From contig JAGAYY010000014.1 of NCBI GenBank assembly GCA_017940265.1, positions 1-46,324 on the forward strand: a stretch of DNA of 46,324 bases. The letters run 5' to 3'. The notes under the pieces were generated by a model, which was not told the origin of the DNA, did not search any database, and worked only from the letters and a program-made list of their open reading frames with translations. The position numbers were made by a program, and so were the translations under genes. Below are positions 16,455 to 28,456 of this stretch, piece after piece. The DNA is from Bacilli bacterium. GTDB taxonomy: Bacteria > Bacillota_I > Bacilli_A > RFN20 > CAG-826. Position 1 is the stretch's first letter. Every line of letters begins with the position of its first letter.

Positions 16455-16775
16455 TTAAAATTTTAATAATTCTTGCAATGATTGTTTGTTATCATCATAC
16501 GAACGATTAAGGAAATTTGCTTTAGCAATGATAACAATATCGAATGATTGAGAATTGTAGTCGATCAACGAATCACACATTGATCTAATTTGTCTTTTGA
16601 TGAGATTGCGAACAACAGCGTTACCTAACTTAGAAGAAACAGAAATGCCCACTCGTGTATATGTATATTCATTTGGGCGATAATGGATGACAAACGATTG
16701 GTTACGCTGCGCTCTGCCTTTTTTAATCGCTAGAGCAAAGTCATCACTTGCTTTAATACGATTAATAACTTTCAT
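16455..16775 (-). CDS. rnpA: Ribonuclease P protein component
   Basis: The protein subunit that helps RNase P RNA trim the 5' ends of tRNA precursors. It has 106 residues, normal size. The RNR-type signature is seen as KLGNAVVRNLIKRQIR, and the start INRIKASDDFALAIKKG is typical. The ATG is 14 bases after rpmH, with AGAGGAAAA as ribosome site. It is the second gene of the rpmH operon. Confidence 0.95.
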   Translation of the reverse strand: MKVINRIKASDDFALAIKKGRAQRNQSFVIHYRPNEYTYTRVGISVSSKLGNAVVRNLIKRQIRSMCDSLIDYNSQSFDIVIIAKANFLNRSYDDNKQSLQELLKF

Positions 16776-16789
16776 AATTTTCCTCTAAA

Positions 16790-16924
16790 TTAGTCAGCTA
16801 ATTTTTTTCTGCCCTTAGCTCTACGACGAGCAAGAACGTTACGACCAGTTGCGGATTTCATACGAGCACGGAATCCGGCTTTGTGTTGATGTTTAATTTT
16901 GCTTGGTTGATATGTTCTTTTCAT
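16790..16924 (-). CDS. rpmH: Ribosomal protein bL34
   Basis: A 44-residue large-subunit ribosomal protein. It starts [11 protein letters not shown] and has the basic [22 protein letters not shown] core typical of L34 (described in part). AGGAGG precedes the ATG. A promoter at 16955-16983 reads into it. It is the first gene of the minus-strand run that leaves oriC to the left. Confidence 0.97.
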   Translation of the reverse strand: MKRTYQPSKIKHQHKAGFRARMKSATGRNVLARRRAKGRKKLAD

Positions 16925-16954
16925 AAAAGAAACCTCCTATTACATAGCGGTAAG

Positions 16955-16983
16955 AGTTTAACAACATTTATTAATAAATGCAA
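16955..16983 (-). promoter_or_regulatory. rpmH promoter containing a 16-bp perfect palindrome
   Basis: On the minus strand, TTGCAT (16983-16978) and TAAACT (16960-16955) are 17 bases apart, a good sigma-A-type pair ~30 bases before the rpmH ATG. The spacer is almost filled by CATTTATTAATAAATG (16965-16980), a perfect 16-bp palindrome that touches the -35. This placement would suit a dimeric repressor or an origin-bound protein. Confidence 0.65.
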
Positions 16984-17039
16984 ACAAAATAGGTTTTTTA
17001 CATATTTTTTATAAGAATAGTGGTGTTTATTTTTCTATA

Positions 17040-17170
17040 TTTCCACAAATCCACAGGCGGTTGAAAAGTGGAAAACTTATCCACAAAAATAAAGATGTGG
17101 AAATGTGGAAAACTCCCTTAAAGGTCAAAAGAAAACGACTTCAATGTGGAAAACTTAAAATTGTGGAAAT
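17040..17170. other. oriC part 1: DnaA box cluster upstream of dnaA
   Basis: A perfect DnaA box TTATCCACA is at 17077-17085. Near-matches in the opposite direction (TGTGGAAAW or AGTGGAAAA) lie at 17067-17075, 17096-17104, 17104-17112, 17145-17153 and 17162-17170. Related CCACA units occur at 17042-17055. The 305-base gap between rpmH and dnaA is otherwise AT-rich. The divergent gene orientation at this point also supports an origin. Confidence 0.85.
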
Positions 17171-17198
17171 CTTCATACAAAATAAATGTGAATTATTT

Positions 17199-17224
17199 TA
17201 TAATAGTTGACACGAAATAGGTGA
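17199..17224 (+). promoter_or_regulatory. dnaA -10 element and ribosome site
   Basis: TATAAT at 17199-17204 is a consensus -10; no good -35 is visible at the right distance. AGGTGA at 17219-17224 lies five bases before ATG 17230. The TGTGGAAAT box at 17162-17170 lies just upstream, so self-control by DnaA is plausible. Confidence 0.55.
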
Positions 17225-17229
17225 CCGTT

Positions 17230-18609
17230 ATGAATAATTCAGTATCAGAAATTGCCCGAATGTGGGAACAAACATTAAAAATCATTGATGAAAGACTACA
17301 AGAAAGGCAAATATTTGATACTTTCTTCGCTGATTCCTTCATCCATAGCTTTGAAGGCGACCAAGTTGTGGTCATGGTGAAGAACTTCACATCCCAAAGA
17401 TTGTTATCTTCTAAATATATAGATTTAGTAAAAGAAGCATTCTTCGATGTGACTGAAAGAAATTGTAATTTTAAATTCGTTCTCCCAGAAGATGTTGCTA
17501 AAAGCAACCCTTCTCAAGGAGTTATTAAAAAGACAAGTGAAGAACCAGTCTTCTTTAAAGATGCAGAATTAAAAAGTAATTTAACTTTTGATTCCTTCGT
17601 TGAAGGTGAATTTAATAATGAAGCTTACCGCGCTGCGACAGTGATCGCTAAAAACCCAGGTAAAGTTTTCAACCCATTATTCATCTATTCAAATTCTGGT
17701 TTAGGCAAAACTCACTTACTTCATTCCATTGGTAACTACATCAAAAACGTTAGTAAGCCAGGAGCGAAAGTTCTTTATATTGACGCGAATGACTTCGTTG
17801 AAGAATATGTAAAATTCGTCAAAGGTGAAAAGGAATCTGAAACGTTAAAAGACTTCTTCTCCACCGTTGATGTCCTCTTATTTGATGATGTCCAATTCCT
17901 CGAAAATAAGGTTAAAACAGAAGAGATGTTTTTCTACATCTATCAGAAGATGGTTAATAGCAATAAACAAATTGTCATCACATCTGATAGACAACCTAAC
18001 GAATTAAAAGGTTTAGAAGATCGTCTTATTACCAGATTCAGCCAGGGACTCACCGTAAAAATCAACAATCCAGACACAAATACATGTGTTAAGATTCTTG
18101 AAAAACAAATCAAAAACGAAGGCTTAAACGTTGATGATTTCGACCCAGCAGTTCTCTACTTCTACGCTGAAAAATTCAGTAGCAATGTTAGAGAGTTAGA
18201 TGGTGCATTTAATAGGTTAATTTTCTATGTCACTTCTATCAAGCAAGTTGAGAAGATTACACTCGATGTCGCGATTGAAGCTGTACAGAATATTACCGGT
18301 ATCAAAAACGTCGCCGCACAGTTGTCTGAACAAAAGATTATTAACGTTGTTGCAGACTACTACAATCTCGCTCCATCACAGTTAGTTGGCAAGGTGAGAA
18401 CAGGGCAAATTGCCTTAGCGCGACACATCGCTATGTATTTAATAAGAATTAATATAGACATTCCATTAACCAAAGTTGGTAACACTTTCGGAGGTCGTGA
18501 TCACACCACTGTGATGAACGGCATCGCTAAGGTGGAAAGTATGTTGAAAACTGACGAGTCATTAAAAGCGGTGATCAACACCTTACAAAAGAAGTTAAAG
18601 TCTAATTGA
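17230..18609 (+). CDS. dnaA: Chromosomal replication initiator DnaA
   Basis: Binds DnaA boxes and opens the origin. It has 459 residues. Domain I is at the N-terminus (ARMWEQTLKIIDERLQER). The AAA+ domain III has Walker A SGLGKTH (156-162) and Walker B with FDDVQ (218-222). Domain IV ends with the DNA-binding signature GGRDHTTVMNGIAKVE. I use ATG 17230 with AGGTGA five bases upstream, not GTG 17221, which lies within that ribosome site. Origin boxes flank the gene on both sides. Confidence 0.97.
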   Translation: MNNSVSEIARMWEQTLKIIDERLQERQIFDTFFADSFIHSFEGDQVVVMVKNFTSQRLLSSKYIDLVKEAFFDVTERNCNFKFVLPEDVAKSNPSQGVIKKTSEEPVFFKDAELKSNLTFDSFVEGEFNNEAYRAATVIAKNPGKVFNPLFIYSNSGLGKTHLLHSIGNYIKNVSKPGAKVLYIDANDFVEEYVKFVKGEKESETLKDFFSTVDVLLFDDVQFLENKVKTEEMFFYIYQKMVNSNKQIVITSDRQPNELKGLEDRLITRFSQGLTVKINNPDTNTCVKILEKQIKNEGLNVDDFDPAVLYFYAEKFSSNVRELDGAFNRLIFYVTSIKQVEKITLDVAIEAVQNITGIKNVAAQLSEQKIINVVADYYNLAPSQLVGKVRTGQIALARHIAMYLIRINIDIPLTKVGNTFGGRDHTTVMNGIAKVESMLKTDESLKAVINTLQKKLKSN

Positions 18610-18745
18610 TTTTATTAAAAATAAAAAATATCAATTTAAAGTGGACTGTGGTAAAATATTTCTAAAGTAGAATTCTTGAGTTATCCACAATATCCACCGA
18701 CTCAATAATTATTATTAATATAATAAATATATAAAAAAGGGAAAG
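18604..18745. other. oriC part 2: DnaA boxes and AT-rich unwinding region
   Basis: A perfect DnaA box TTATCCACA is at 18681-18689, followed at once by a near-box ATATCCACC. An almost pure A/T stretch (18701-18741) follows and is the likely duplex-unwinding element. At its left end AATTGAT (18604-18610) pairs with ATCAATT (18630-18636) around a second nested inverted repeat, overlapping the dnaA stop codon. The layout matches the bipartite Bacillus-type origin with unwinding between dnaA and dnaN. TATAAT at 18719-18724 may also serve as the dnaN -10. Confidence 0.75.
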
Positions 18746-18752
18746 AATAAGT

Positions 18753-19880
18753 ATGAGATTTACAATTAAGCGTGAAGAATTCCTTAAAGGTCTAAATATT
18801 GCTTCAAGAGCGATTTCCAGTAAGAACGCTAAAGCAGTTTTAGAAAATTTTAAATTAGAATTAAACGAAAAAGGTTTATTCATTACTGGTACTGATGAAA
18901 ACATTTCTATTAAAACTCAAGTTCCTTATAAGTTAGGTGAAGAAGATATTATCAGAAACTACAAAGAAGGTTCAGTTTTAATCAAAGCTAGACTCTTAGT
19001 GGAAATGATCAGAAAGATGGATACTGAAGAAATTACTTTAGATGTTATTGATTCTACAATTGCAACAATCAGTAATAGCAATAATCGTTCTGAATATAGC
19101 TTAAACTGCGTTAAGGTTGACGAATATCCAGATCTTGATTTAGATGCCACAGGTACAGAATTAACTCTTTCTAAAGCCGATTTTGATATCTTAGTTAGTC
19201 AAACAACATTTGCGGCATCTCTTAAAGAACAACGTCCTATTCTTACCGCTTTAAATCTCGAAGCTAATAACGGCATCTTAACCGCTACTGCAACAGACTC
19301 TGCTCGTATGGCTAGAAAGACATTAAGCATTCCTCTAGGTGTTGAATTTGTGGCTAATGTTCCTGCTAAGATGATGAACGAAGTTAACCACCTCTTAGAA
19401 GGCAAAGAATCAGTTACTATCGCTTTTAGCGATAAGAAAGCCTTATTCACCATCGGCACAACTGTTGTTGCTACTAGATTAATCGCTGGTGATTATCCAA
19501 ATACAAAGAATATCGTTCCAAAGGTTACTAACTACTTATTGGAAGTTAACGCTAACGATTTAATGAAGGCTATCGAAAGAGCTAACATCTTATCCATTGA
19601 TAGAGAAAACATTGTTGATTTATCCATGAGTGAAGATAGCATCGAGATCTCCGCTAAATCCAGCCAAGTTGGTTCTGCGGTTGAAAGAATTGATGTCTTC
19701 AAATACATTGGTCAAAACTTACACATCTCCTTCAATAGTGGATTCGTTATTGAAGCTGTTAAAGCTCTCGGAAGTGCGGATGTCACTCTTGCGTTTGTAG
19801 GCGAAATGAAGCCATTTGTTGTTGAAAACGCCTCAGATGACTCGGTCGTCCAAATCGTCACTCCAATCCGTACATATTAG
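18753..19880 (+). CDS. dnaN: DNA polymerase III beta sliding clamp
   Basis: Forms the ring that holds the replicative polymerase on DNA. It has 375 residues in three similar clamp domains, starting MRFTIKREEFLKGLNIASRA (in part). The C-terminal PIRTY replaces the usual PMRM-type ending. A purine-rich AAAAGGGAAAG precedes the ATG. It follows dnaA across the unwinding region and is closed by a terminator. Confidence 0.96.
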   Translation: MRFTIKREEFLKGLNIASRAISSKNAKAVLENFKLELNEKGLFITGTDENISIKTQVPYKLGEEDIIRNYKEGSVLIKARLLVEMIRKMDTEEITLDVIDSTIATISNSNNRSEYSLNCVKVDEYPDLDLDATGTELTLSKADFDILVSQTTFAASLKEQRPILTALNLEANNGILTATATDSARMARKTLSIPLGVEFVANVPAKMMNEVNHLLEGKESVTIAFSDKKALFTIGTTVVATRLIAGDYPNTKNIVPKVTNYLLEVNANDLMKAIERANILSIDRENIVDLSMSEDSIEISAKSSQVGSAVERIDVFKYIGQNLHISFNSGFVIEAVKALGSADVTLAFVGEMKPFVVENASDDSVVQIVTPIRTY

Positions 19881-19914
19881 GCCAAAAACACCTATTCTGA
19901 AGATATTACAAAAT

Positions 19915-19938
19915 AAGGGAATAATTTATTCCCTTTTT
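19915..19938 (+). terminator. Terminator after dnaN
   Basis: AAGGGAATA (19915-19923) pairs perfectly with TATTCCCTT (19927-19935) around a 3-base loop (5 bases if the last pair opens), then more Ts. It separates dnaA/dnaN from the yaaA-recF-gyrBA transcript. Confidence 0.85.
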
Positions 19939-19951
19939 AATTTATATAGTC

Positions 19952-19970
19952 TATAATAAACATACAGGAG
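19952..19970 (+). promoter_or_regulatory. Promoter -10 and ribosome site of yaaA-recF-gyrB-gyrA
   Basis: TATAAT at 19952-19957 is a consensus -10, just after the dnaN terminator; the -35 is unclear. AGGAG at 19966-19970 lies five bases before the GTG start of yaaA and decides that start. Confidence 0.6.
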
Positions 19971-19975
19971 TTTTT

Positions 19976-20194
19976 GTGGCCCAAAAAAGCATTAAATTAA
20001 AAGAAGGTGAAACCTTCATCACACTTGGTGTTTTGCTTAAACTCACAGGTATCATCGATACTGGTGGACAAGCAAAATATTTTCTTAGTGAAAACGCTGT
20101 TTTGGTAAACGGAGAGGAAGAAAATCGTCGTGGTCGTAAATTATACCATGGCGATGTCATTCAGGTCCGTAACATGTCCTTTTTAATCGATTAG
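19976..20194 (+). CDS. yaaA: S4-domain RNA-binding protein YaaA
   Basis: A 72-residue S4-like RNA-binding protein found between dnaN and recF in Firmicutes. The family is linked to ribosome assembly; the exact role is not settled. Visible is the S4 core: ITLGVLLKLTGIIDTGGQAK, then LVNGEEENRRGRKLYHGD. It starts at GTG 19976 (five bases after AGGAG). RecF begins two bases after its stop. Confidence 0.92.
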   Translation: MAQKSIKLKEGETFITLGVLLKLTGIIDTGGQAKYFLSENAVLVNGEEENRRGRKLYHGDVIQVRNMSFLID

Positions 20195-20196
20195 AC

Positions 20197-23321
<3,125 letters not shown>

Positions 23322-23338
23322 GGAAAGGAGTGCAAGTT

Positions 23339-26080
23339 ATGTTATTAGAAGATGAAAACAAAGTCTTAGACGAAGAAGTCAAAGATGAAGAAACTGAAGA
23401 AGTTTCCGCTGAAGAAGAACAAGAACTTGAAGCTGGTATCGTTGCTGGTTTAACCGATGTTGATACCGTTCCATTAGTGAAAGAATCCTTCCTTGATTAC
23501 GCCATGTCTGTTATCGTCGCTCGTGCGATTCCTGATGTCAGAGATGGTATGAAACCAGTTCATAGACGTATTGTTTACTCTATGAGTGAAACTGGTAACA
23601 CTCCAGATAAACCATTCAAGAAATGTGCTCGTATCGTCGGTGACGTTATGGGTAAATATCACCCTCATGGCGACTCCGCTATCTATGGTGCTTTAGCCAG
23701 ATTAGCCCAACCATTCGCGATGAGATATATGCTTGTTGAAGGTCATGGTAACTTCGGTTCTATCGATGGTGATGAACCAGCGGCTTATAGATATACCGAA
23801 GCCCGTATGGCTAAACTCGCATTAGAAATGGTCCGTGATATCAACTGTGATGTTGTTGATTTCATGGATAACTATGATGGTGTTGACCAAGAACCAACTG
23901 TCTTACCTTCTAGATTTCCAAACTTATTAGTTAATGGTAGTAGTGGTATTGCTGTTGGTATGGCCACCAATATCCCACCACACAATTTAGGTGAAGTTAT
24001 TGATGGTGTTATTGCCATTGCAAGAAACCCACAAATCACTGTTGATGAATTAATGGAATATATTAAAGGTCCAGACTTCCCAACAGGCGCCATCATCTTA
24101 GGTAGAAGTGGTATCCGTGATGCCTATGAAACAGGTACAGGTAGCATCGCTATTAGAAGTAAATGCCACATCGAAGAACGTGGTGAACACGGTTTAAAAC
24201 GTATCGTTGTGGATGAAGTTCCTTATGGTATTAACAAAGCTAACATGATTGAAAACATGGCTGCTTTAGTCCGTGATAAAGTCATTGAAGGTATCTCTGA
24301 TATCCGTGATGAATCTAATAAAGATGGTATCCGTGTTGTTATCGAAGTTAAACGTGATGCTATTCCAGAAGTTTTATTAAACCAATTATATAAACTCACC
24401 AACTTACAAGTGAGCTTTGGTATTATCAACCTCTGCTTAGTGGACAATGCTCCAAAAGTATGCTCCTTACCAGTTCTTTTACAAAACTACTTAGACTTCC
24501 AAGCCAGTGTTATTGAAAGAAGAACAAAATTCTTACTTGAAAAAGATGAAGCTCGTGACCATATCGTCATTGGTTTAATCAAGTGTCATGATAACATCGA
24601 TGATATCGTTGATATCATTAAAGAAAGTTCCACTCCAGAAGAAGCCACTAAGGTTTTAATGGAAAAATATGATTTCACTGAATTACAAGTGAACGCTATT
24701 TTAGCGATGACATTACGTAGATTAACAGGTATCGAAACAGATAAGTTGATCGCGGAACGTAATCAGTTAGAACTCAATATCGCTGAATATAAACGAATTC
24801 TTTCTTCTAGAGAAAACGAAATTGAAGTCGTCATTAAAGAATTAGAAGAAATTAAAGAAAAATTCGGTGATGAAAGAAGAACAGAAATCTCTAACGTTGC
24901 CGCGAATATCGACGATGAAGATTTAATCCCACAAGAAGATATCGTTGTTACCTTATCTAGAGGTGGTTATGTTAAACGTTTAAGCGTTGATCAATTCAAA
25001 GCACAACATAGAGGTGGTCGTGGTGTCCGTGGTGCATCATTAAATGAAAACGACGTCGTTGAATTAATGGTCTACACTGAAACACATACTGACTTATTAT
25101 TCTTCACAGATTTAGGTAAAGTTTATCGTATTCGTGGTTACCAAATTCCTGAATATCAAAGAACAGGTAAAGGTATCCCAGTCATTAACTTAATCAATAT
25201 CGAAAAGGGTGAAAACGTTAAATCCATTATCGCTGTTAACAAATACTACGATTATAGATATTTAATGTTCTTCACTAAGAAAGGTATTGTTAAGAGAACA
25301 CCTATTTCTGAATATGAATCCATTAGACAAAACGGTAAGATTGCTATCACTTTAAGAGAAGATGATAACTTATTAGCTGTTAAGGAAATTCAAGAAAAAT
25401 CCGTCGCTAATGGTGTCATTGATCCTGAAAGAAAATACTACACTATGACAGTGGGTGAAGATGGTATTGCTAAATTCGACGAAGTCGCTGAACCAAAACA
25501 AGAAGATATCGGTTCCTACTATGTTGATACTATCGTTGGTATTGCTTCTAGCGAAGGTAAGATGGTTAACTTCCCAGTTGCTGAAGTTAGACCAATGGGT
25601 AGAACCGCAAGCGGTGTTATCGGTATTGATTTAGATGAAGGCGTTGAAGCAGTTGGTGCAACTGCGGAATACGAAGGTGAATTGGTCTTAGTCGTCACTG
25701 ATAAAGGTTTCGGCAAGATGACACGCTTCTCTGAATACCGTATTACAAAGCGTGGTGCGAAAGGTGTTAGCACCCTTAAATCCACTGATAAAGTGGGCAA
25801 AATCGTTACCGTCCGCTCTGTTTCTAGTGAAGATGACTTAATGGTTATTACTAACTATGGTATTGTCATTAGAACTCACTTATCCGAAGTTAGACAATCT
25901 TCTAGAAATACTCAAGGCGTTAAGATCTTGAACCTTGAAGGTAGACAAAAAGTCTCCTCTATCGCTGTTGTTCCTTATGAAGAAGAAAGCGAATTTGAAG
26001 AAGGCGAAGATCAAGACCCATTAGAAGAAGGTCAAGAACAAGAACAAGTCGTCGAAGAAAATAACGAATCTAACGAATAG
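23339..26080 (+). CDS. gyrA: DNA gyrase subunit A
   Basis: The DNA-cutting subunit of gyrase. It has 913 residues against ~820. There is an acidic N-terminal extension (~1-45) and a Glu/Gln-rich acidic tail. The active-site tyrosine is Tyr152 in AAYRYTEARM. The quinolone-binding segment reads HPHGDSAIYGALARL: Ser113 is retained, but the usual Asp/Glu four residues on is Gly117 (codon 23687-23689). The GyrA box appears as QHRGGRG, supporting gyrase rather than topoisomerase IV. The beta-pinwheel domain carries an extra ~40-55 residues near 683-740, absent from Bacillus GyrA. I start at ATG 23339, eight bases after AAGGAG, not at GTG 23330. Confidence 0.96.
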   Translation: MLLEDENKVLDEEVKDEETEEVSAEEEQELEAGIVAGLTDVDTVPLVKESFLDYAMSVIVARAIPDVRDGMKPVHRRIVYSMSETGNTPDKPFKKCARIVGDVMGKYHPHGDSAIYGALARLAQPFAMRYMLVEGHGNFGSIDGDEPAAYRYTEARMAKLALEMVRDINCDVVDFMDNYDGVDQEPTVLPSRFPNLLVNGSSGIAVGMATNIPPHNLGEVIDGVIAIARNPQITVDELMEYIKGPDFPTGAIILGRSGIRDAYETGTGSIAIRSKCHIEERGEHGLKRIVVDEVPYGINKANMIENMAALVRDKVIEGISDIRDESNKDGIRVVIEVKRDAIPEVLLNQLYKLTNLQVSFGIINLCLVDNAPKVCSLPVLLQNYLDFQASVIERRTKFLLEKDEARDHIVIGLIKCHDNIDDIVDIIKESSTPEEATKVLMEKYDFTELQVNAILAMTLRRLTGIETDKLIAERNQLELNIAEYKRILSSRENEIEVVIKELEEIKEKFGDERRTEISNVAANIDDEDLIPQEDIVVTLSRGGYVKRLSVDQFKAQHRGGRGVRGASLNENDVVELMVYTETHTDLLFFTDLGKVYRIRGYQIPEYQRTGKGIPVINLINIEKGENVKSIIAVNKYYDYRYLMFFTKKGIVKRTPISEYESIRQNGKIAITLREDDNLLAVKEIQEKSVANGVIDPERKYYTMTVGEDGIAKFDEVAEPKQEDIGSYYVDTIVGIASSEGKMVNFPVAEVRPMGRTASGVIGIDLDEGVEAVGATAEYEGELVLVVTDKGFGKMTRFSEYRITKRGAKGVSTLKSTDKVGKIVTVRSVSSEDDLMVITNYGIVIRTHLSEVRQSSRNTQGVKILNLEGRQKVSSIAVVPYEEESEFEEGEDQDPLEEGQEQEQVVEENNESNE

Positions 26081-26082
26081 TT

Positions 26083-27099
26083 ATGAAAGTCCTAGTTTAT
26101 TTTCAACCGAATAGAAAATATGACAACTACGAGGGCGCTAGAATGCGTAAAACCATTAAAGGTGCCCTCGAGGTTATAGGCGCTACTCATACATCAAATA
26201 TTTATGATGATTATGATGTCGCACATTTCATGTCGCCTGAGGATGAAAGTAAATTGAACATTGCGCTTGAAAGAGATGTTCCTGTTATTGTCTCTGCTTT
26301 ATATGGGGAAGATGATCCTTCTGCGAGATTCTTATCCCATAAGAGTAAAGATGGTAAAAGAACAACAATATTAAGAAATAGAGCATTAAAGATGCTCAAT
26401 AAAGCCACATTAGTTTTAGTGCCAACTGAATCTGCGAAAGAATTTCTAATTGCTTCTGGTGTTATTAGACCAATTGAAGTTTGTATTCCTGGTATCAACT
26501 TAGCGAGATTTAATTTCTCTAGAGATGATGAAAAAGAACTCTTCTATCGTTACTTTAGAGAAGATAAAAATAAGAAGATTGTGCTCGCTGTTGGGGAATA
26601 TGATAACAACTTAGAAGGTATCCACGCCTTCATCAATGCCGCTGCAAAAAGAGACGACACGGTATTTTATTATGTCGGTAGTGAAACCACTAATTTGAAT
26701 GTTGGTAGAGCTAAGACAATTATTAAAAATGCCCCTAAAAATGTGCATTTCAAAAATATCTTGCCTGATGATATCTACCGTAGCTTATTACTAAACGCTG
26801 ATGTCTTTATGTTACCAGGCTATAATTTAGCCGGTATTATCTCCGTTGAAGAAGCGATGGCGGCTAAGTGTCAGTTAATCGTGAGAAAGTCTTCCATCTT
26901 CCCAGAATTATTAAAGAATGAGAAGACCGCTTATATCGCACAGTTCTCTGAAACACTTACTTCTCTTTGCTTAGATTATTTAAACGGAGAAATTCAACCA
27001 ACAACACAAGAAGCTTATGAACAAGTTTCTGAACACAGTTTACAAAAATTTGGAGATCAATTAGTGAATATATATAATTCATTAATAAAGAATAAATAG
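26083..27099 (+). CDS. Family 4-type glycosyltransferase
   Basis: A 338-residue GT-B glycosyltransferase. The C-terminal half has a typical donor-binding pattern: KKIVLAVGEYDNNLEGI, a YYVGSETTN strand, ADVFMLPGYNLAGIISVEEAMAA with the E-x7-E-like Glu, and a following strand. The N-terminal half is less conserved (YFQPNRKYDNYEGARMR). It may glucosylate a membrane lipid, as related Mollicutes enzymes do, but the acceptor cannot be read here. It starts two bases after gyrA and ends 11 bases before serS. Confidence 0.85.
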   Translation: MKVLVYFQPNRKYDNYEGARMRKTIKGALEVIGATHTSNIYDDYDVAHFMSPEDESKLNIALERDVPVIVSALYGEDDPSARFLSHKSKDGKRTTILRNRALKMLNKATLVLVPTESAKEFLIASGVIRPIEVCIPGINLARFNFSRDDEKELFYRYFREDKNKKIVLAVGEYDNNLEGIHAFINAAAKRDDTVFYYVGSETTNLNVGRAKTIIKNAPKNVHFKNILPDDIYRSLLLNADVFMLPGYNLAGIISVEEAMAAKCQLIVRKSSIFPELLKNEKTAYIAQFSETLTSLCLDYLNGEIQPTTQEAYEQVSEHSLQKFGDQLVNIYNSLIKNK

Positions 27100-27110
27100 G
27101 AGAAAAGGTT

Positions 27111-28394
27111 ATGATAGACATTAATCGTATTCGTGAAAATCCTGAAGCCGTAAAAGAAGCCCTTAAGAAGAAATTATGGGATGCTGATTTTACTGAATTA
27201 TTAGCTTGGGATAAAAGAAAGAAAGAATTAATTCAATTCGTTGAAGGTAACAAAGCGGAAATGAATAGATTATCCGCGTCTGTTCCACAAGCGAAAAAGA
27301 ACGGTGAAGACGTTTCTAAAATCTTCGCTAAAGTTAAAGAAATCGCTGCTGCTAACGCAGAAAGTGATAAAGAACTTAAAGAATTAGAAGAAAAAATCTT
27401 CAACTTCTTAGCGGAATTACCAAACATTCCTGATGATGACTTATTAGGTGGTGGTAAAGAAAACAATAAACCAATTAGATCATTTGGTAAGAAACCTGAA
27501 TTCGATTTCCCACTTAAAGACCATGTTGAATTAGCAACTTCTTTAGGTCTTGTTGATTATGATAGAGGCGCTAAAATCGCTGGACGTGGTGCATGGATTT
27601 ATACAAATTTAGGTGCGCAACTTGAATGGGCCTTACTTAACTACTTCATCACTACACACTTAAAAGATGGTTATACCTTCATCCTTCCTCCACATTTATT
27701 AAATGAAGCTTCAGGTTTCGGTGCGGGTCAATTCCCAAAATTTAGAGAAGATGTCTTCTGGCTTGAAGGCTTAGAACCACAAAGATTCTTACTTCCAACT
27801 GCTGAAACAGCTTTAGTGAATTTATATCGTGATGAAATCTTAAAAGAAGAAGATTTACCAAAGAAATTCTTCGCTTATACACCATGCTATAGAAGAGAAG
27901 CTGGCTCCTATAGAACTGAAGAAAGAGGTATGATTCGTGGTTATCAATTCGACAAAGTCGAAATGGTTCAATATACCAAACCAGAAGATAGTGATGCCGC
28001 TTTCGAAGAATTAGTAAGAAAAGCAGAAGCCTTAGTCGCTGGCTTAGGTTTACATTACCAAGTCAGTAAATTAGCCGCTGGCGATATCTCTCACTCTATG
28101 GCGAGAACATATGACATCGAAGTCTATTTACCAAGTATGGGTATTTATAAAGAAGTCAGTTCCGCTAGTAACGCAAGAGATTATCAAGCAAGAAGAACAA
28201 TGTGTCGTTATAGAGATAATGCCACAGGTAAGACCAGATACGTTCATACATTAAATGCTTCTGGCTTAGCTACTTCCCGTATCTTCCCAGCCATCCTTGA
28301 ACAATTCCAACAAGCTGATGGTTCAGTCATCATTCCAGAAGTCTTAAGACCATGGATGGGCGGACTTGAAGTCTTAAAACCAATTAAAAAATAA
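27111..28394 (+). CDS. serS: Seryl-tRNA synthetase
   Basis: Charges tRNA-Ser (and tRNA-Sec where present). It has 427 residues. There is an N-terminal coiled-coil tRNA-binding arm (~25-105), then the class II core with motif 2 CYRREAGSYRTEERGMIRGYQ (in part) and motif 3 NASGLATSR. AGGAGAAAAGG precedes the ATG. There is no room for a T-box leader, because the glycosyltransferase ends 11 bases upstream. A terminator follows. Confidence 0.97.
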   Translation: MIDINRIRENPEAVKEALKKKLWDADFTELLAWDKRKKELIQFVEGNKAEMNRLSASVPQAKKNGEDVSKIFAKVKEIAAANAESDKELKELEEKIFNFLAELPNIPDDDLLGGGKENNKPIRSFGKKPEFDFPLKDHVELATSLGLVDYDRGAKIAGRGAWIYTNLGAQLEWALLNYFITTHLKDGYTFILPPHLLNEASGFGAGQFPKFREDVFWLEGLEPQRFLLPTAETALVNLYRDEILKEEDLPKKFFAYTPCYRREAGSYRTEERGMIRGYQFDKVEMVQYTKPEDSDAAFEELVRKAEALVAGLGLHYQVSKLAAGDISHSMARTYDIEVYLPSMGIYKEVSSASNARDYQARRTMCRYRDNATGKTRYVHTLNASGLATSRIFPAILEQFQQADGSVIIPEVLRPWMGGLEVLKPIKK

Positions 28395-28401
28395 ACAAAA
28401 T

Positions 28402-28426
28402 GGACACATTAATTTGTGTCCTTTTT
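28402..28426 (+). terminator. Terminator after serS
   Basis: GGACACA (28402-28408) pairs with TGTGTCC (28415-28421), followed by five Ts. It ends the gyrase/serS transcript just before the SRP RNA promoter. Confidence 0.85.
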
Positions 28427-28441
28427 ATTACCTGTAATAAG

Positions 28442-28450
28442 TGCTATAAT
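28442..28450 (+). promoter_or_regulatory. Extended -10 promoter of the SRP RNA
   Basis: TGCTATAAT at 28442-28450 is an extended -10 (TG-N-TATAAT) with no clear -35. It lies seven bases before the predicted 5' end of the SRP RNA, the expected distance. Confidence 0.7.
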
Positions 28451-28456
28451 CATTAA

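Noticed and set aside
27060-27111. T-box leader for serS
   Set aside because: Only 11 bases separate the glycosyltransferase stop and the serS start, and no T-box core sequence is present.
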